This document shows positions 34,996 through 46,729 of a stretch of DNA of 64,000 nt, piece after piece. The stretch comes from Babylonia areolata. Lineage: Eukaryota > Mollusca > Gastropoda > Neogastropoda > Buccinidae. The notes beneath the pieces were generated by a model, which was not told where the DNA came from, did no database searches, and saw nothing but the letters and a program-made list of their open reading frames with translations. Each line of letters begins with the position of its first letter. Within the stretch, counting starts at the first letter, position 1. The translations under genes and the position numbers were made by a program. The stretch covers positions 4,549,384 to 4,613,383 of the forward strand of contig NC_134879.1 in assembly GCF_041734735.1 (NCBI RefSeq), given 5' to 3'.

Positions 34996-36632
34996 ATGAT
35001 GATGCAGCAGCAACAACCACTACTACTACTACTGCTGCTGCTGTTTATGATTATGATACAGCAACAGCAGCAAAAACAACCACTACTACAACTACTACTA
35101 TTGCTGTTTATAATTATGATGTAGCAGCAGCAGCAACAACCACTACTACAACTACTACTATTGCTGTTTATAATTATGATGTAGCAGCAGCAGCAACAAC
35201 CACTACTACAACTACTACTATTGCTGTTTATAATTATGATGTAGCAGCAGCAGCAACAACCACTACTACAACTACTACTATTGCTGTTTATAATTATGAT
35301 ATAGCAGCAGCAGCAGCCACTACTACTACTATTGCTGTTGCTGTTTATGATTATGATACAGCAGTAGCAGCAGCAACCACTACTACTACTATTGCTGTTG
35401 CTGTTTATGATTATGATACAGCAGTAGCAGCAGCAACCACTACTACTACTATTGCTGTTGCTGTTTATGATTATGATACAGCAGTAGCAGCAGCAACCAC
35501 TACTACTACTATTGCTGTTGCTGTTTATGATTATGATACAGCAGCAGCAGCAGCAGCAGCAACCACTACTACTACTATTGCTGTTGCTGTTTATAATTAT
35601 GATACAGCAGCAGCAGCAGCAACCACTACTACTACTATTGCTGTTGCTGTTTATAATTATGATACAGCAGCAGCAGCAGCAACTACTACTACTACTATCG
35701 CTGTTTATAATTATGATACAGCAGCAGCAGCAGCAACTACTACTACTACTACTGTTGCTGTTTATAATTATGATACAGCAGCAGCAGCAAAAACAACCAC
35801 TACTACAACTACTACTGTTGCTGTTTATAATTATGATACAGCAGCAGCAGCAAAAACAACCACTACTACTATTGCTGTTTATGATTATGATACAGCAGCA
35901 GCAGCAACGACAAATACTACTACTACTGACCATGCTGATGATTATAACATCAACAACAATACTACTACGACTACTACTTCTGCTGCTGCTGCTGATTATG
36001 ATGATGATGATACACCACCACCAACAACAACAACAACTACTACTACTGCCACTACTGTTGCTGTTTATGATGATGATGATGATGACACAACAACTACTAC
36101 TGCTGCTGCTGGTGATGATGTTACAACAACAGCTACTACTTACTATCACTACTACAACTGTTGCTGCTATTTATGATGATAATGATGATACAGCAGCAGC
36201 AGCAGCAACAACGAAAACAACAACTACTACTGTTGCTGTTGCTGCTGCTAATTATTATGATGATGATGGTCATTATAACATTAACAACGACAACAAATGC
36301 TACTACTACTGCTGTTGCTGCTGCTGCTGCTGATGCAACAACTATTGCTACCATTGCAGCTGCTGTTTATGATGATGATGAAACAACAACTTCTACTACT
36401 ACTATTACTGATAATGATGACGATGATGATACAACAACAACTACTACTACTACTTCTACTACTGATAATGATGATGATTTTATCAACAACTACTACTACT
36501 GCTTCTGCTGCCGATGATGATGATGATGATAGCATCAACAATACTGTTACTACCACTGCTGCTGCCAATAATAATATAAAAGATAATGATTATGCTGCTG
36601 CTGCTGCTACTATTACTACTACTGCTACGAAC
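34996..36632. repeat. Complex triplet-repeat block with 60-bp higher-order units
   Basis: About 1.64 kb built from CAG, CAA, ACT, TGC/TGT and ATT-type triplets in blocks. Three identical 60-bp units occupy 35101-35280, and three of a variant 60-bp unit occupy 35341-35520. Later units become irregular, with GAT and ACA triplets. Because the whole block is triplet-phased, long frames stay open on both strands (Gln/Leu or Ser/Cys/Ile-rich). These are not treated as genes. It lies just 5' of the synthetase start codon. Confidence 0.95.
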
Positions 36633-36719
36633 AAATAGTTTTATTCAATGAAGGCCGTAGCCCCTCATGACGGGACTGCATTGAACACACATTACACTAC
36701 AATGTTGTCACATTTTTCA

Positions 36720-36721
<2 letters not shown>

Positions 36722-36806
<85 letters not shown>

Positions 36807-36820
36807 TAGTAGTAGTAGTA
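36722..36820. repeat. (TA)n(GA)n(GTA)n compound microsatellite
   Basis: TA to 36760, GA to 36802, then (GTA)5. Confidence 0.95.
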
Positions 36821-36829
36821 CCTTCTGTA

Positions 36830-37466
36830 GAACCATTATTTCTATCTTTCCGCCGAAACAGATCACATAAACTAGCTCACTTCGCTTTGTTTTCAAATTG
36901 TCCTCAAAAACCAAACCAAAACCATCAGCACGTACACATCTCAGATCGCAATGTGAATGTTTCGATGCTGCGTATGTCCCAGGTAGGCCTGATTCTCGGA
37001 GCAAACCCTAGGAAACCCCCTTTCCTTCTTCAAATCCAATACAACAGCTCTATCAAATCCTTAAAAATAGAACAGCCGTTAATCTTGCATCATTTTATTC
37101 AGCATTTCACACAAACAGCAACCTTGGGCGAGAAAGCCAGACATTCCTGTACAGTCCACCGTGAACTACTGGCGAGCTAAACTACCGATTGTTGCTTTAA
37201 ATACTGGCCACTGTCATAAAATTAATGAGCGCTCCCTCGTACAAGACTACAATAATTCCGGGATCGGCAACCGGAACAAATAGCTTTCGTCACCACAATG
37301 ATCTCGTGGTGTGTGTTAGATCCTGGACATGGCAGTCTCGACAACTTGTTTCAGTGAAGGACAACGTTCTTGTGCGTCGTTTGTTTCATGTTTATTTTGT
37401 GTCCTGTCCTACCCTACAGGGTCGCATTGAAAACGCTACGAATTCTTGTTTCTTGCTTGTTTGGTT

Positions 37467-37498
<32 letters not shown>

Positions 37499-38500
37499 CA
37501 CACCACAACACATACACCGGCATGAAAAAGTGTCATTAGATACGCGCGCGTGCATTGTATTTCAAATGTTTATAATTTCATTTCCATGTATCTATCTGTC
37601 GATTTTTCTTTAAGTATATATGATATGCATCTATGTATCTGTCTGGGTACCTATCTATATATTCTACACACACACACACACACACACACATACACACACA
37701 CCAAGCTGTGTAAACTTATACCTCTGAAAGAAAGTGTGAGAAAGTGAGGACAACTTCTATGACAGATTTTCACTGAATGATTCATGTCTGAAGAGAGCAT
37801 ACCGCGACAACATTAATGAACAAAGAGCCTTTGAATATGCTGTGAGGGGAAAAAACAAACAGAGAAATCATAATGACTGGCCTCGCTATTCAAAAGGACA
37901 ATGACACAGGATGTACCAGGTAATAGGTTGTTGTTGTTTTTAATCAAGAAACAACCACATTTATTTATTTTTAATTCTTTATCTTTTTTTTTTCATTTCG
38001 ACTTATACAGTTAAAAAATACAGTAGAATTTCAACGTACACAAAGGGCAATTACACTAGCTTAAAAAAAATTTTTAATCAAATTTTGTACATAGGACAAA
38101 GGAATGATAATAATTATGGTCTAATGTACTTATTCTAAGACATAAGATTTAACTTTGTTAATATAGCCGTTAATATTTTTTGCAACTTCTTTCTAGTCGT
38201 TTGTTTTCTTTTTCCTGGAAGGAAATGAAATGCAGTTATGTATGGACATGCGCGCAGAGTTGAATCATTACCACACACGAGCCGTTAAATCAAATCAGAC
38301 ACAGTTTTACCATATTACTACACATATATCTACGTTTCATCCTACACTGTTACAAAATAAAGGAAAAATACAGTCCAATCACGATTTGGTCAAAGACATG
38401 TAGGACCATTAAATTTTGAGACTTGTTCGTATCCGGGAACTGGATGCTTCGAGCGTGTGCTTTTCCCATTTAAACCAACACAACGTTCTCCCCCCCCCCC
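36830..38500. other. No gene seen
   Basis: Contains short CA repeats at 37466-37505 and 37667-37700 and AT-rich stretches. No exon or TE protein was recognised. Confidence 0.5.
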
Positions 38501-38945
38501 CCTTTTTCTCTCTCTCACACACACACACACACAAACACACGCTCTATCCCCCCCCCCTCTCTCTCACTCATTGTAACATTGCCCCCAATGATATGACTGG
38601 TTAACGAAATCCAGGCGACTGTATCCAGGATGTATCAGCGTGCGCGCGCGCACACACACATACACACACACATATCTATCTATCTATTTAAGAGAGAGAG
38701 TGAGAGGGGTTGATTGGATAACTGACTGGTAGATGGATACATACATATAGACACAGACAGGCAGAAAGACACAAAATGACTGCCAGTTTGAGTGACTAAT
38801 ACTCATCTATATCTATCTACAAACCTATCTGTTAATAGGCCCTACATATATATATATATATAAATATATATATAAATATATGTATATAGTGAGAGAGAGA
38901 GAGAGAGAGTAGATAAATATATAGATATATATATATAGAGAGAGA
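38500..38945. repeat. Cluster of short microsatellites
   Basis: Poly-C, (CA)n, (GC)n, (TATC)n, (TA)n and (GA)n tracts are separated by short unique spacers. Confidence 0.85.
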
Positions 38946-39900
38946 TACATAGATTTTTTTCTATACCCTGGTTGTACTGTGAAGATCACCGACCCACACT
39001 CAAAAGGAACAAATTCTGTTTATTTTATTTTATTTTATTTATTTATTTATTTATTTTTTTTACTTTAGGTTCAAAATGAGATTCGTATGGGAAAGGGCAT
39101 TTGGCATGGAGGTACTTTTACCCTTTCAGCGTGTGCAATGTGTATGTGCGTGATCTCTGTGTGTGGGGGGCGCGGGGAGGGGGTGGGGGGGAGTCGTGCG
39201 TGCGTGCGTGCGAGTCAGCACAGTACGCGCGTGTTCATGACCGCCTTCTTTCCTCTCTCAAACGCCCACTTTCATTTTATTTGCAAGTTATGTCAGTTAA
39301 GTCTTTCAACTTCGCACAGATCACCATCTTCTTCTTTCTTGGGGCTTTTTAGTCCAACCACACACACACAGCGTAAAATTATGTGGACAATACCGTTAAT
39401 CAAAAATCAGCCTTCTCCATTATGACTTGAACTGGAATCAGACGTTTTAGACCTGTGAAGGCCTGTTCGTCGTTCAAATGGATACAGTATACCAGCATGC
39501 GTGGCCTAATGATAGCATATTGGATCATAAATGCTTGGAGAGTTGGCCCAATGAGCGTCTAACCTAGAAGACAATGCGGACGAAAGAAAAGTTCTCTCCC
39601 AATCCCATGCACCCACTGACCTACACGGGAAGAACGTGTCCTGATTAGCAAACGAACAAGGACTGAAGGAGTGAGGCGTCATTCTCCCAGCTCGCTCTCC
39701 CAAACACTTCTCTCACCGGCTGGTTGAAAGTGGCCTGTGACGTATAATTTTATAGATAGCGTACACACCTTCCACAAGCCTACACACACCTTCGACAAAC
39801 ATTGCGTCACGACTCTTGAAGATTCTTTACGACTCCTTTACGACTAAGTCTTCCCGTGACGTGCGTTGAGAGTCGAGTTGGTCTGGTGAGGTTTTGAAGA
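38946..39900. other. No gene seen
   Basis: A TTTA-rich run at 39020-39060 and a G-rich patch at 39160-39190 occur. Nothing coding was recognised. Confidence 0.5.
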
Positions 39901-39907
39901 GTTGGAG

Positions 39908-40292
39908 CGACGGGCGCAATAGCCGAGTAGTTAAAGCGTTGGACTTTCAATCTGAGGGTCCCGGGTTCGAATCTCGGTAACGGCGCCTGGTGGGTAAAGG
40001 GTGGAGATTTTTCCGATCTCCCAGGTCAACATATGTGCAGACTTGCTAGTGCCTGAACCCCCTTCGTGTGTATACGCAAGCAGAAGATCAAATACGCACG
40101 TTAAAGATCCTGTAATCCATGTCAGCGTTCGGTGGGTTATGGAAACAAGAACATACCCAGCATGCACTCCCGAAAACGGAGTATGGCTGCTTACATGGCA
40201 GAGTAAAAACGGTCATACACGTAAAAGCCCACTCGTGTACATACGAGTGAACGTGGGAGTTGCAGCCCACGAACGCAGAAGAAGAAGAAGAG
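39908..40292 (+). mobile_element. SINE family A, full length
   Basis: The best copy of the family. The tRNA-like head has A-box TAGCCGAGTAGTTAAAGCG and B-box GGGTTCGAATCTC. The body has CGGCGCCTGGTGGGTAAAGG, TTAAAGATCCTGTAATCCATG and GAAAACGGAGTATGGCTGC, and the 3' end GTGGGAGTTGCAGCCCACGA leads into (GAA)n. The head resembles a serine- or leucine-type tRNA but lacks normal tRNA folding in the acceptor stem, so it is not a tRNA gene. Confidence 0.95.
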
Positions 40293-40529
40293 TTGGAGCC
40301 GAACAGTGGACAGTATGGTGGGGGTAGTAGTAGTAGTAGTAGAATAGCGCATGAACACAGACTTGCGAAGAAAAAGAAGAGAGGAAAGAGAGAAAGAAGA
40401 AGAAGAAAAAGAAGGAAAAAAGAATGCAAAGCATAGTAGAACAACTTGCCTTTTATTATTCCATTATCCTTCTCCTTCTTTCCCTTTCACGACCAACACC
40501 CACTTGCCGGTGACTTCTGTCGTGGTTGA

Positions 40530-40785
40530 TGCATGCTGTGTGTATTTTCGTGTCTCCACGTCGAACCGAACACTGACATGGATTACACGATTTTTAACGT
40601 GCGTGTTTGATCTTCTGTGAGCGTATACATACGAAGTGGGTTCAGGCACTATAGCAGGTCAGAACATACTTATGTTGGAAAATCTCCACCCTTTACCCAC
40701 CATGCGCCGTTACCGAGATTCGAACCCGGGACCCTCAGTTTGAAAGTCCAATGCTATAACCACTCAGCTCTTGCGCCCTCAGTCA
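40530..40785 (-). mobile_element. SINE family A, 3'-truncated, reverse orientation
   Basis: On minus it begins GAGGGCGCAAGAGCTGAGTG, shows B-box GGGTTCGAATCTCGG and runs into the body as far as GTCAGTGTTCGG. It lies 240 bp from the plus-strand copy, giving a near inverted pair. Confidence 0.92.
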
Positions 40786-40937
40786 TTATTCCTGACGCCG
40801 AAATGGTCTTTTGCAGTTAAAGTAATACACTCGGACGGACGTTGTCGAATGAGAATCAAATGAAAAAAATCGGCTGTCTTCGTATCTTGAAAGAAACGCC
40901 GAATGTTGTGGTCTTTGAAGGACAACATGTTGTTCCG

Positions 40938-41244
40938 CTTTGCGCGCGCGCGCGCGCGTGTGTGTCAGTGTGTGTGTGTATGTGTGTGTGTGTGTGTTCG
41001 TTTGATGATCGTCAGGGGCATACAGTGTGTGTTGTGTATGTGTGCGTGGTGCGTGTATGTGTGCGTGGTGCGTGTGCGGTGCGTGTGTGTGTGTGTGTGT
41101 GTGTGTGTCTATCTTCATGCCTGTGTGTATGTGTGTGTGTGTGTGTGTTCGTTTGATGATGGTCAGAGGGGCACACAGTGTGTGTTGTGTATGTGTGCGT
41201 GGTGCGTGTGTGCGCGGTGCGTGTGTGTGTGTGTATGTTCGTGC

Positions 41245-41279
<35 letters not shown>

Positions 41280-41300
41280 CGTGCATCTGTGTCTGTGTGC
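40938..41300. repeat. TG-rich array with 151-bp internal duplication
   Basis: GTGTGTTCGTTTGATGATCG near 40991 recurs as GTGTGTTCGTTTGATGATGG near 41142, followed in both by CACA/CATACAGTGTGTGTTG. The unit is about 151 bp and is embedded in TG repeats. Confidence 0.85.
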
Positions 41301-41559
41301 GAGCACGTACTTCTATGAGAAAGAGAAAGAGCGAGAGACAGAGAGTGATTTCATAATTAAAATAAATCAAGGGCAAAAACTGTGACACCGGCCTGAGCAA
41401 AAACTGCACTCCATCCATGCTACAAACAGGTGAATATAAATATTTCACAATCGAAAACGACAGGTCAAAGTGGGAAAGACATCTATCTCTCTGTATTCGT
41501 CACATACACAAGACAAGAGAAGAAAAGAAAAGGCAAGACAGTCTTTATTATCGTGGGTA

Positions 41560-41660
41560 ATAGATACGCAAGCAGCATGTTTTTTTTGTTGTTTTTTTTA
41601 CATCCAGCCCTCGCCCCAAAGAGGGAATAAAGCTAAAGAAGCAAACAAAAAAAAAAAAAA
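41560..41660 (-). mobile_element. LINE 3' UTR fragment (GGGCTGGATG signature)
   Basis: On minus, CCCTCTTTGGGGCGAGGGC leads into GGGCTGGATGTAAAAAAA, as at 4372 and 12013 on plus, and then AATAAAGACTGTCTTGCC. It is bordered by a poly-A run at 41648-41672. Confidence 0.5.
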
Positions 41661-41818
41661 AAAAAAAAAAAAGGTTTACTCAAGCACAAGCACACACACA
41701 CACACAAAGCACATGCACACACACACAAGCACATATACACACACAAACGCACGCACACACACATACATACATACACACGTACGCACACACAAACACACAC
41801 ACATCACATACATTATAC

Positions 41819-41852
<34 letters not shown>
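41648..41852. repeat. Poly-A and (CA)n compound repeat
   Basis: A run of about 25 A, then CA-rich sequence with CGCACG and CATACATA variants. Confidence 0.92.
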
Positions 41853-41856
<4 letters not shown>

Positions 41857-42094
41857 GTGATACACTGACTCATTCACAATCTGGAACAACTTCTGCCTTC
41901 CATTTTACAATGTATAACATGTTCTGCTTTAAACAACCATTCAAAAGCAACTCACAACAAGAAAATGTTTATGCCATTCCCATAAATCAATATCACTCTT
42001 AATAAGTTGTCTGAAAACGCAACACCAAATTTTCGTGCCACAATGATTATTTCAATATCACTTTTAGATCAGAAATCCTCGCTTACCTACACAG

Positions 42095-42325
42095 ACTCTT
42101 GTCACCAGCGATCACAACACGAAGAAGTTAAAAAGATTTGCTAAGCTGCGCTTAGACTGTCGTCCCACTTTTGTGACTGTGTTCCAGTTGAAAGACAACA
42201 CTGCTGTTAGAGAGCAATTCCTCCTCTTCTCGTACAGCCAGTCCGACATTCAGAGCGGTGGGTTCAACAGTTGGACCCATTACATGACAGACTTCTCAGC
42301 AAGTTCAGCCGCGTCACACAGTTAA
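42095..42325 (+). other. Candidate terminal exon lacking ATG, unassigned
   Basis: After an acceptor-like CGCTTACCTACACAG (ending 42094) an open frame of 76 codons reads TLVTSDHNTKKLKRFAKLRL, DCRPTFVTVFQLKD and GGFNSWTHYMTDFSASSAAS and ends with TAA at 42323-42325. The composition is protein-like and not derived from any repeat seen here. No donor or partner exon is identified and I recognise no family. It could be a last coding exon of a gene whose other exons lie outside the window or are short. Confidence 0.3.
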
Positions 42326-42533
42326 ACACGTGATAATGGGCGATCAACGACGAATACGTGTGTCACTCGGGTGTTTTCCTTCGTCATCTGCTTATGCCCG
42401 CCCCCCCCCCCCCGCACCCCCCCCCCGCCCCTGCTCCCCCCCACCCCCCATCTCTTCCCGCCCCCTCTTATATTTATGATAAGAGTGGCAATGTGACTTT
42501 TCTCGTGACGCATGCGCGCTAGCGCGTTGTCAA

Positions 42534-42654
42534 ACACACACACACACACACACACACATACATGGATGAAGGAAAGAAAAGATAGAGAGAGTGAGGAAGA
42601 GAAGGATATAATGTATGTATGTATGTATGTATGTATGTATGTCTCTCTCTCTAA

Positions 42655-42706
<52 letters not shown>

Positions 42707-42724
42707 ATACACACACACACATAT

Positions 42725-42791
<67 letters not shown>
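42534..42791. repeat. (CA)n, (TATG)n, (TA)n, (GT)n compound repeat
   Basis: (CA)13 at 42534-42560, (TATG)n at 42612-42640, (TA)n at 42658-42697 and (GT)32 at 42727-42791, preceded by a C-rich patch at 42395-42470. Confidence 0.95.
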
Positions 42792-42793
<2 letters not shown>

Positions 42794-43078
42794 CTGTGTC
42801 GAAACACAGCCTTGAATTGTCACCGACTCTGGATCGTGACATTGTGTCTCTTTTAACAAAGCAGCTGATAGAACAAACGAGAAACGAAGAGATTAATTAC
42901 CACCCAATCGGGCAGAGGAGGAAAAGGACAAGTCTACATTTAGCAAATAGCATGTTCCTTTTGAGGAATACTGGTAAGAAAATAATCACTTTAGATTCAT
43001 ATCGTTGACAAATGATACCGACCCCCAAACACACACGCACATACACGACAAAAGCACACACACCGAGTCAGACACAGT

Positions 43079-43079
<1 letters not shown>

Positions 43080-43112
<33 letters not shown>

Positions 43113-43176
43113 CACACTGGGACACACATACAGGCACACACACATAGAGGCACAAACTACACATACACACACACCA

Positions 43177-43218
<42 letters not shown>
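43080..43218. repeat. (CA)n microsatellite with GGCACA variants
   Basis: CA-rich to 43218. Confidence 0.95.
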
Positions 43219-43221
<3 letters not shown>

Positions 43222-43440
43222 CTAGCGCATACACACATAAATGTCTGCTCCTCGCCGTGGGCGAAAATCAGCAACATTCAAACATAAAAACTTAAACTTA
43301 CTACTCAGAAATAATAGTCTGTCTGTATGTCTGCCATATAAGAGTGAAAATGATTTTAGAAAAAAAAAGAGACAAAATTCAAAGTGGATTTATTTAGTCC
43401 AGAAACTAGTAACCCTATCGAATGAACACGTTACGAATAG

Positions 43441-43441
<1 letters not shown>

Positions 43442-43502
<61 letters not shown>
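43442..43502. repeat. (CA)30 microsatellite
   Basis: Pure CA run. Confidence 0.97.
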
Positions 43503-43504
<2 letters not shown>

Positions 43505-43990
43505 TCTTGGTCCCACAAAAAAACAACAAAAAAACCCACCTCTGTGCCACACATTCGATAAACAAACGAATTAATGATCGAATGAACAGATTAACGAAAG
43601 ACAAGACCCTATCATCAGCCTGTTACGTGAATACACATATGCGCGCGCTAGCACCTCTTTTCTCCCATTAAAATCACTTTAATCGTGTTGGTCTGGAGTC
43701 ATGAATATTGCGCATCTACCCGCACTATAAAGCTGAAACTGACTCGCACACACGTCGGCTGGTTTTTACAAGTGTACATGTACTGAGGCATACTGAAAGC
43801 ACGGTGAAATTTGACAGTGCTTGAGCCAGCGATTTCCGCGAAGGCGTCGATCGAATCAGTCATGAAAAGCCGTTCACTTGTAAAGTTATAAATCGTCTCT
43901 CAGAGACCCCTGACCTCCAGCCATCCCACTCCACCCAAATCCACCTCTTTCTTTCACTGACTCCGCTCACGCACAGACATGGGAGAAGCA
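43503..43990. other. No gene seen
   Basis: Single-copy-looking sequence between microsatellites. No coding features were recognised. Confidence 0.5.
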
Positions 43991-44109
43991 CGTACGCTGG
44001 CAATCACACACACACATGAATACACACACACACACACTCTCTCTCTCTCTCTCATATGCATGCATGTTCATTTTCATGTGTATTTTATCAATACCATGCG
44101 TGTGCCTCT

Positions 44110-44111
<2 letters not shown>

Positions 44112-44194
<83 letters not shown>

Positions 44195-44196
44195 AC

Positions 44197-44231
<35 letters not shown>
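44112..44231. repeat. (GT)n microsatellite, about 120 bp
   Basis: (GT)40 interrupted once by CACG near 44193. Flanks match those of the GT array near 3640-3740 (ATTATTACCA(A/T)GC, TATGCCTGTGTG). Confidence 0.97.
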
Positions 44232-44232
<1 letters not shown>

Positions 44233-44363
44233 TTTCTTTTTTATTTGTTTTCTTTTCTTCGTCAGTATCTTATTATTACCAAGCCTATGCCTGTGTGTAG
44301 TATTGTGTAGTGCATGCTTATCACAAACACACACTGACACACACACACGCGCGTACACACACT

Positions 44364-44398
<35 letters not shown>

Positions 44399-44411
44399 CA
44401 CACACACATAG

Positions 44412-44885
44412 TACACATGTCGTGCAGTTTTTAGCTGAAAGAGGCAGACAGAAAGAGACAAAGTTGGACTCCAGAGTGGGTTCGACCGATCGACTGATGG
44501 GATTTTCGAAAAGAGAACAAAAATTCACCTTCACCAGTAGACGGTGGGATCGACCGATCGACTGATGGGATTTTCGAAAAGAGAACAAAAATTCATCAAT
44601 TACATCATCTAACACGTAGGGGAATTCCCGATCGGTCCAACGCCGTGCAAAAGCCAAAGCTCCAAACCTCTCATTTGCCAGAGTTTCACAAGTCATACTG
44701 CCCATCGAGCTACCCCACTCCTTGCCTTGCGAGCTATCTGTATTCCTCCGGAGCAGGTCGTTAACATCACTAGAACAACATCGAAAGGAAATCAACGAAA
44801 AAGATCGATGCAGATGGGCAACCGCTCTTCTCAAAACCACGATCGAAAACGAGCGTGATGAGTGTATCGAGCAGAAACATGTCAA
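44412..44885 (-). other. Unassigned open frame containing a 68-bp tandem duplication
   Basis: The minus-strand frame starts MTCFCSIHSSRSFSIVVLRR and includes MTCETLANERFGALAFARRW and TDREFPYVLDDVIDEF before reaching the CA array. About 155 residues are not repeat-derived, yet part of it comes from the tandem duplication at 44475-44612. No family, splice sites or start context support it, so a chance frame is as likely as a gene. Confidence 0.2.
44475..44612. repeat. 68-bp direct tandem duplication
   Basis: CGACCGATCGACTGATGGGA starts at 44483 and again at 44551, followed in both by TTTTCGAAAAGAGAACAAAA. The two units are nearly identical, so the duplication is recent. Confidence 0.9.
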
Positions 44886-45373
44886 ACAAACGACACATAA
44901 CTATATCGTGTATCCTTACCTTTGGTTTTTAGGTCATGTGTGCTGAACCTAATCAACAGCTTGCTGAAAATACGTGGGCGGCGGATACTTCTTCCCGACC
45001 TGGTGAAAAATGGCTGACAGAATGTCGTCTGCACCAACACACGCACAAAGCTTACTCTCCACTGTTGAAGGACGAATGTCCACACCACCGGTGCAGCTAC
45101 CCCTAAAGCATCCAGCCGTTTCGAACAGGAGTACTTTTTTTTTCTTCTTCTTTTTTCTGACTGCGAACAGACGTGACATTCATAACGTAGAGCCAATGCA
45201 GATTTGTTGTTAGTGTGGGCGGTTTGCTGCGTGGCAGATTCAACGGTCTGCGCAAACTGGTTTGCGAACCAACACTGGGCAGTCAGTGACGTGCGAGTGC
45301 GGATCATCATGTGATTCATTTGGGGTGGGGCTTTCTTTGGAGGCATGCTCCGACTCATGAAGGAACGCGAAGA

Positions 45374-45499
<126 letters not shown>

Positions 45500-45689
45500 T
45501 CGAACAGGGAAGATATAAAAATACACCGAGAGAACAAAGACTGTGTGATACTTGTAACAGTTGAGAAGATGAGATTCACCTTTTAGACAATTGTGTAAAG
45601 TACAATACTTACAGACACAGATTCCTAATCGATATATGTCGTCCAAATGCAAAGCCTAGTGAATTGATCCTTCTAACAGAAATACAGCC

Positions 45690-45815
45690 AAGGCTGGCGA
45701 AATTTGTTCATGAATGTTTCTCTTCTTAATATGCTCATGCTTATGTTTCATTGTGTCTTATAAACTTTAAGGTTTTATGACAATAAAAAGTATTCTATTC
45801 TATTGTATTCTATCC
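45690..45815 (+). mobile_element. Transposon 3' tail with (TTCTA)n end
   Basis: TTTTATGACAATAAAAAGTA followed by (TTCTA)n is a typical LINE terminus. TTTTATGACAATAAA also occurs on minus just before the tail of the LINE at 46084-46568, so the two are related but end in different pentamers. Confidence 0.5.
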
Positions 45816-46003
45816 ACACACACACACACACGACTGAAGCTCTCAACCTTTACGCACACACAAGAACGCAGCAGTTTGTGTCTATACAAGTTTACAGTGT
45901 TATCAGCACTGATTTATCTCAGCCCACTAAAGTGTAGACGATTTTAGTGTGGTGAAAATGTGTTCACTATGGTAGTAGTAGTAGAAGTAGTAGTAGTGTG
46001 TGT

Positions 46004-46006
<3 letters not shown>

Positions 46007-46083
<77 letters not shown>
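46007..46083. repeat. (GT)39 microsatellite abutting a LINE tail
   Basis: Ends directly at the (GACTT)n tail beginning at 46084. Confidence 0.97.
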
Positions 46084-46085
<2 letters not shown>

Positions 46086-46568
46086 CTTGACTTGACTTGA
46101 CTTGACTTCATTTATTGTCATAAAATCCCGAAGGATTAATAGACACAACAAAGAACAAAGGGAACAACGAAATAAACAGTCATCTAATACGCATGCACTG
46201 AAATACATAGTTGGCGAGTGTTTTTGACAGTCATTGCAGATGAATAAATTACTTGGTTTTAGGATATTGTTTTGTATTTTTCTAGAGATCACATATGATT
46301 TATGATTATACTGCTGTATAGTTGTGATTAGATGGTTTCGCAAACTATGAAATAAGATACACGTTTCTAAGAAATGTAATTAATCTTCAACAACTTCACA
46401 TATATCACATAACCTCTCTTCTCTGGGAATGTTTGCATATCTTCCTCGTTCGATATTTAAATAATGTGCGCTTATTCTGAGTTGACAAAGAGCTTGTTTG
46501 TGAGCAGGATCGATTTTATCAGTTAGATAATTCTCAATTTGATAATCGTTTCTTTTAATTTTGTTGTA
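46084..46568 (-). mobile_element. LINE C-terminal fragment with (TCAAG)n tail
   Basis: The minus strand reads DPAHKQALCQLRISAHYLNI, then ERGRYANIPREERLCDICEV and, after one stop, LHFLETC. This is the C-terminal zinc-finger-like block (CxxC...H...C) common in LINE polymerases. The rest of the tail domain follows (NHLITTIQQYNHKSYVISRK), then TTTTATGACAATAAATGAAG and five AAGTC/TCAAG repeats. No RT core is present. One stop interrupts the visible frame. Confidence 0.7.
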
Positions 46569-46577
46569 GAAGTCTAA

Positions 46578-46579
<2 letters not shown>

Positions 46580-46649
<70 letters not shown>

Positions 46650-46684
46650 CGTGCGCGTGTGAGTGCGTGCGTGCGTGTGTCAGT

Positions 46685-46728
<44 letters not shown>
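46580..46728. repeat. (GT)n/(GTGC)n compound microsatellite
   Basis: (GT)33, a GTGCGTGC patch, then (GT)22. Confidence 0.97.
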
Positions 46729-46729
46729 G

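Noticed and set aside
34758-36149. 463-codon minus frame rich in Ser, Cys and Ile, and the matching Gln/Leu-rich plus frame at 35512-36333
   Set aside because: Both are translations of the triplet-phased repeat block. The phase keeps stops away; there is no gene-like composition.
39908-39990. tRNA-like sequences with good A and B boxes, also at 6168, 9112, 40700, 50180 and 60060
   Set aside because: Each is the head of a longer dispersed SINE and the acceptor stems do not pair as in a functional tRNA gene.
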